A DNA stretch of 64,000 nucleotides, taken from positions 124,001 through 188,000 of the forward strand of contig JAYRZB010000002.1 of NCBI GenBank assembly GCA_041916675.1, written 5' to 3'. Below, piece after piece: positions 61,209 to 64,000 of this stretch. The position numbers and the translations under genes are program-made. Source of the stretch: JAYRZB01 sp041916675 (lineage in GTDB: Bacteria > Pseudomonadota > Alphaproteobacteria > Rhizobiales > Devosiaceae). Under the pieces are notes generated by a model. That model did no database searches and was not told the origin of the DNA. It saw only the letters and a list, made by a program, of their open reading frames with translations. Position 1 is the stretch's first letter; every line of letters starts with the position of its first letter.

Positions 61209-62348
61209 ATGAAGATCGAACGCATCGAGGCCATTCCGGTCAGCTATCCCGAGCCCAATGATTTTGACGCGCTCAGGCACCTCTGCCTGGTCAAGATCAC
61301 GGCCGACGATGGCCAGGTGGGGTGGGGTGAATCGATCACCCAGTTCCCCGAAGCCAACTTTGCCGCCAAGGCCATCATCGAGGGCATGACGCCCAACCTG
61401 ATCGGCAAGGACCCGGTGCAGACTGAGGCGCTCTGGCGCCAGAACAAGCAGCAGGCCTGGTGGTATGGCTATCACGGGGGCATTGCCTCCTATGCCACCG
61501 CCGCCATCGATATTGCGCTCTGGGACCTCAAGGGCAAGGCGCTCAATCGCTCCGTGCTCGATCTTTTGGGTGGGGCGGTGCACGAAAAGTTGCCGGCCAT
61601 CGCCTCGTGCCATGCGCACTATGAATCGATCCCCGAAATGGCCGAGGAGACCGCCGAATGGGTCTCGACGGGCCTACAGGGGCTCAAGACCGGTTTTGGC
61701 AAGCGCGGCAATGCCCGGCTCGGCTACGAACACGATCGCGACGTCGCCTATGTCAAAGCCATGCGCGAAGTGCTCGGCGACAAGATGCTGATGATCGACA
61801 ATGGCATCAACATCAAATGGGATGTGACCGATGCCGTGCGCCGGGCGAGGGCAATGGAAGAATATAACCTCGCCTGGATCGAGGAGCCTTTGGGCGCCTG
61901 GGACCCGGAGGGTTATGCCAACCTGCGGTCCAAGACCACCACCCGCATCGCCTATGGCGAGCGCGAATGGACGCTCGAGCAGTTCGAGCGCGTGCTGGCC
62001 ACCGGCACGGTCGATGTGGTCGGGGTCGATCCCGGCCGCGCCGAAGGCATTACCGGTTTCAAGAAGATCACCGAGCGCTGCGAGTTCTATCGTCGGCAGG
62101 CCAATGCCCATGCCTGGTCATCGGCCATTGTGACCGCGGCAAGCCTTGCCATCTCGTTCAATTCGCCGGCCTGCAAGCTGTTTGAGTTCAAGCCGCTGCG
62201 CAACCCGATGCAGCACGATCTGGTCGAAAAGCCCTTCGACCACGTCAACGGCTGGGTCTATCCGCCGCAAGGCCCCGGCCTTGGCATCACCGTCAGCGAC
62301 GATGTGGTGAACTTTTATCGCAGCGAGAAGGTGCTGGGACTGATCTGA
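61209..62348 (+). CDS. Mandelate-racemase/muconate-lactonising-enzyme-like (enolase superfamily)
   Basis: A 379-residue enolase-superfamily enzyme. Capping domain VGWGESITQFPEANFA, barrel Lys in GLKTGFGKRGNA, metal ligands Asp in MLMIDNGIN, Glu in WIEEPLGAW and Glu in AYGEREW, and a His-Asp pair in GVDPGRAEG and NAHAWSS. The pattern suits dehydration of an acid sugar or cycloisomerisation of a sugar lactone. Length and neighbours resemble galactarolactone cycloisomerase-type pathways, but the substrate is not fixed. Confidence 0.88.
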   Translation: MKIERIEAIPVSYPEPNDFDALRHLCLVKITADDGQVGWGESITQFPEANFAAKAIIEGMTPNLIGKDPVQTEALWRQNKQQAWWYGYHGGIASYATAAIDIALWDLKGKALNRSVLDLLGGAVHEKLPAIASCHAHYESIPEMAEETAEWVSTGLQGLKTGFGKRGNARLGYEHDRDVAYVKAMREVLGDKMLMIDNGINIKWDVTDAVRRARAMEEYNLAWIEEPLGAWDPEGYANLRSKTTTRIAYGEREWTLEQFERVLATGTVDVVGVDPGRAEGITGFKKITERCEFYRRQANAHAWSSAIVTAASLAISFNSPACKLFEFKPLRNPMQHDLVEKPFDHVNGWVYPPQGPGLGITVSDDVVNFYRSEKVLGLI

Positions 62349-62390
62349 GAGTTTTGAAATCTGAACGACTTCGTCACAAGGGAGGACACC

Positions 62391-63500
62391 GTGAACAAGT
62401 CTTTGAAGTATGGCGTGCTGGCAGCTCTGGGCTGCTCCATGCTCACCATTGGCCTGGCAATGGCCCAGGACAGCGAAAGCCAGATCCCCATGTCGGGCGA
62501 AAAGGTCGAGGGCGCGCCCTTCACCGTCACCCGCGATTGGGGCACCTTTACCCTGGCCGACCGGATTGCCGCCAAGGTCAAGGCCGGTGAGCCGATCAAC
62601 TATGTCTTCTCCTACCAGGCCTCGGGCATTCCTTTGTTCTCGCCCCAGTATCAGGCCGGTTTCGAGATGGGCTGCGAGATGGCCCAGTCTATCTATCCCA
62701 TGACCTGCGCCGCCATTGCGCCGGTACAGAACGACCCCAACCAGCAGGTGTCGCAGATCGAGGCCAAGCTGGCCGCCGGTGAAATCGACTGTATCGGCAT
62801 CGAGCCGGTTTCCTCCGATTCCATGACCGCCATCACCAATCGCCTGATGGATGAAGGCATCCCGGTCTTTACCGCCGGGGTGACCTCGAACGGGCACGAA
62901 TTCACCAACTTCACCCAGATTCCGGACAAAGAAGGCGTGTTCGCCGGTGAGGCCGTGCTCAAGTGGCTCAAGGATAACAACAAGACCGATATCAAGGTCT
63001 TTGCCGTGTCCGGTGGTGACCCGACCCAGTTCTGGGCCCAGGGCCGTATGAAGGGGTTTGTCGAAACCATCAAGGCCGCCATTCCCGATGCGACTTTTGT
63101 GACCACCCATGAGAACGGGCTCAACACCAGCTATGAGCCGGGCCAGACCTTTGACGTCTACCGCTCGTTCCTGACCGCCAACCCGCAGGTCCAGTTCATC
63201 CAGAACGTTGATATCGGGGCCGAACACGCCAATCGCGCCATCGAAAGCCTGAGGCTTGAAGGCAAGGTGTTCACCATCGGCTGGAACTCTTCGCTCGGCC
63301 AGCTCGATGGCATCGAAAAAGGCATCCAGGCGGCCCTCTTCGACCAGCGCTGGCCCGACCAGGCCGCTTTTGGTTCGGTGGCCTGCGCGGCCTTCCTCAA
63401 GAACGGGGAAATCCTGCCCAATACGCAGACGCTCAAGACCGTCACCGCCGAAGGTGTTGAGCAGGCCCGTGCCGAGCTGAACAAGACGCTCGGCCAGTAG
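62391..63500 (+). CDS. Sugar ABC transporter substrate-binding protein (ribose type)
   Basis: A 369-residue periplasmic binding protein of the RbsB/LacI-like fold with a signal peptide (YGVLAALGCSMLTIGLAMAQ). Fold features: NYVFSYQASGIPLFSPQYQAGFEMGCE, DPNQQVSQIEAKLAAGEIDCIGIEPVSSDS, IPVFTAGVTSNG and AVSGGDPTQFWAQGRMKGFVE. The start is GTG at 62391 with GGAGG six bases upstream. Followed by a hairpin with T4 and a permease gene. Confidence 0.92.
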   Translation: MNKSLKYGVLAALGCSMLTIGLAMAQDSESQIPMSGEKVEGAPFTVTRDWGTFTLADRIAAKVKAGEPINYVFSYQASGIPLFSPQYQAGFEMGCEMAQSIYPMTCAAIAPVQNDPNQQVSQIEAKLAAGEIDCIGIEPVSSDSMTAITNRLMDEGIPVFTAGVTSNGHEFTNFTQIPDKEGVFAGEAVLKWLKDNNKTDIKVFAVSGGDPTQFWAQGRMKGFVETIKAAIPDATFVTTHENGLNTSYEPGQTFDVYRSFLTANPQVQFIQNVDIGAEHANRAIESLRLEGKVFTIGWNSSLGQLDGIEKGIQAALFDQRWPDQAAFGSVACAAFLKNGEILPNTQTLKTVTAEGVEQARAELNKTLGQ

Positions 63501-63515
63501 CCGCAAAAGACTGAT

Positions 63516-63544
63516 GGCGGATCGCTCCCGGCGGTCCGCCTTTT
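63516..63544 (+). terminator. Hairpin-T4 attenuator between binding protein and permease
   Basis: GGCGGATCG (63516-63524) and CGGTCCGCC (63532-63540) form a 9 bp stem with one G-U pair and a seven-base loop, followed by TTTT. A partial terminator here would lower permease expression relative to binding protein. Confidence 0.65.
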
Positions 63545-63571
63545 CGCCTTCAGGATGCAAGAGGACGATCA

Positions 63572-64000
63572 ATGACTGAGACCCCGACAACCATTGCCCC
63601 GGACCAGCGCAAATCCATGTCCGCTGCCGGCAAGGCCACGCTTGATGTGGCGCTGCGCGTCGGAGGCCTGTTTGCCGCCATCATTGTGGTGGCGCTGATC
63701 TTCATGGCCATCAACCCCAATATTGCCAACCTCAATATGGGCGGCTCGGTGCTGCGCTCGATGAGTTCGGTCGCCATCATGGCGCTGGGGCTGACACTGG
63801 TGATCGTGGTGGGGGAAATCGATCTCTCGTTCGGCGCCATTTATGGCCTGGCCATCAATGCGCTTGCGGTTATGTGGATCGTTTTTGGCATCCCGGTTTA
63901 CCTCGCCATCCCGCTGGCCATTCTGGTGGGGGCGGCGGTTGGCCTGTTCAACGGCGTTCTGGTGACGAGCTTCAAGATTCCCTCCTTCATCGTCACGCTG
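63572..64000 (+). CDS. Sugar ABC transporter permease, RbsC type (partial)
   Basis: A frame open from ATG 63572 to the window edge, 143 codons. After a hydrophilic N-terminus it has helices AAIIVVALIFMAI and IMALGLTLVIVVGEIDLSFGAIYGL; GEIDLSFG is the RbsC hallmark. GAGG lies upstream of the ATG. An ATPase gene of the RbsA type is expected beyond the window. Confidence 0.88.
   Translation, partial: MTETPTTIAPDQRKSMSAAGKATLDVALRVGGLFAAIIVVALIFMAINPNIANLNMGGSVLRSMSSVAIMALGLTLVIVVGEIDLSFGAIYGLAINALAVMWIVFGIPVYLAIPLAILVGAAVGLFNGVLVTSFKIPSFIVTL

Overview
This is a 64 kb high-GC, gene-dense stretch of an alphaproteobacterial chromosome. An FNR/FixK protein with the alphaproteobacterial cysteine spacing, a complete-looking astaxanthin-type carotenoid set, the aerobic (O2-using) cobalamin route, and many ABC transporters for organic nutrients point to the Hyphomicrobiales. 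Devosiaceae (Devosia/Pelagibacterium-like) is my best guess from gene content, not a proven placement. I found no rRNA, tRNA, CRISPR array, insertion sequence or phage gene.

Layout. 1-0.7 kb: edge of a proline-rich, FliK-like protein. 1-6 kb: a five-gene peptide/nickel-type ABC importer with a stem-loop after the binding-protein gene. 6-12.7 kb: an ABC exporter, then a surface-polysaccharide module (glycosyltransferase, two acetyltransferase-like proteins, flippase). 12.8-15.6 kb: hemerythrin-like protein, FNR-type regulator and oxygen-independent hemN, with two perfect FNR boxes. 15.6-21.8 kb: cobF-G-H-I-J-L-M in one overlapping operon; cobK is absent. 21.8-27.7 kb: recQ, then glpR, glpK, a glycerophosphodiesterase-like gene and a phosphoglycolate-phosphatase-like gene. 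27.7-31.5 kb: phosphoketolase and acetate kinase, divergent from a 51-residue membrane protein and sharing one FNR box. 31.6-33.5 kb: a nucleotide-sugar dehydratase/epimerase, followed by a 445 bp gap holding a duplicated 73 bp element and a perfect 23 bp inverted repeat. 34-39.3 kb: a secreted Gly/Asp-tailed protein, a DUF427 protein, and a tesA-ybbA-ybbP trio. 39.3-43.8 kb: a small-protein/cytochrome c cassette and a large acyl-CoA ligase-acetyltransferase fusion, each with an FNR/FixK-type box. 43.8-53 kb: isoprenoid and carotenoid genes (fni, crtE, crtW, crtZ, crtB, crtI, crtY) with an ABC-2 exporter pair embedded between crtE and crtW. 53-64 kb: two divergent catabolic operons sharing a repeated operator-like motif and leading into a ribose-type ABC importer that runs off the window.

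How the parts work together. Five FNR/FixK-type sites link heme synthesis, O2/NO-related hemerythrin, phosphoketolase-acetate kinase ATP production, an acyl-CoA ligase/acetyltransferase and a cytochrome c cassette into one probable low-oxygen regulon. The carotenoid cluster encodes every step from IPP to astaxanthin. The right-hand region looks like import of a sugar or sugar acid, then oxidation, lactone hydrolysis and dehydration, with an unusual added CoA-ligase, EthD and VOC set whose substrate I cannot name. Most genes within operons overlap by ATGA or GTGA, and many convergent pairs have essentially no spacer.
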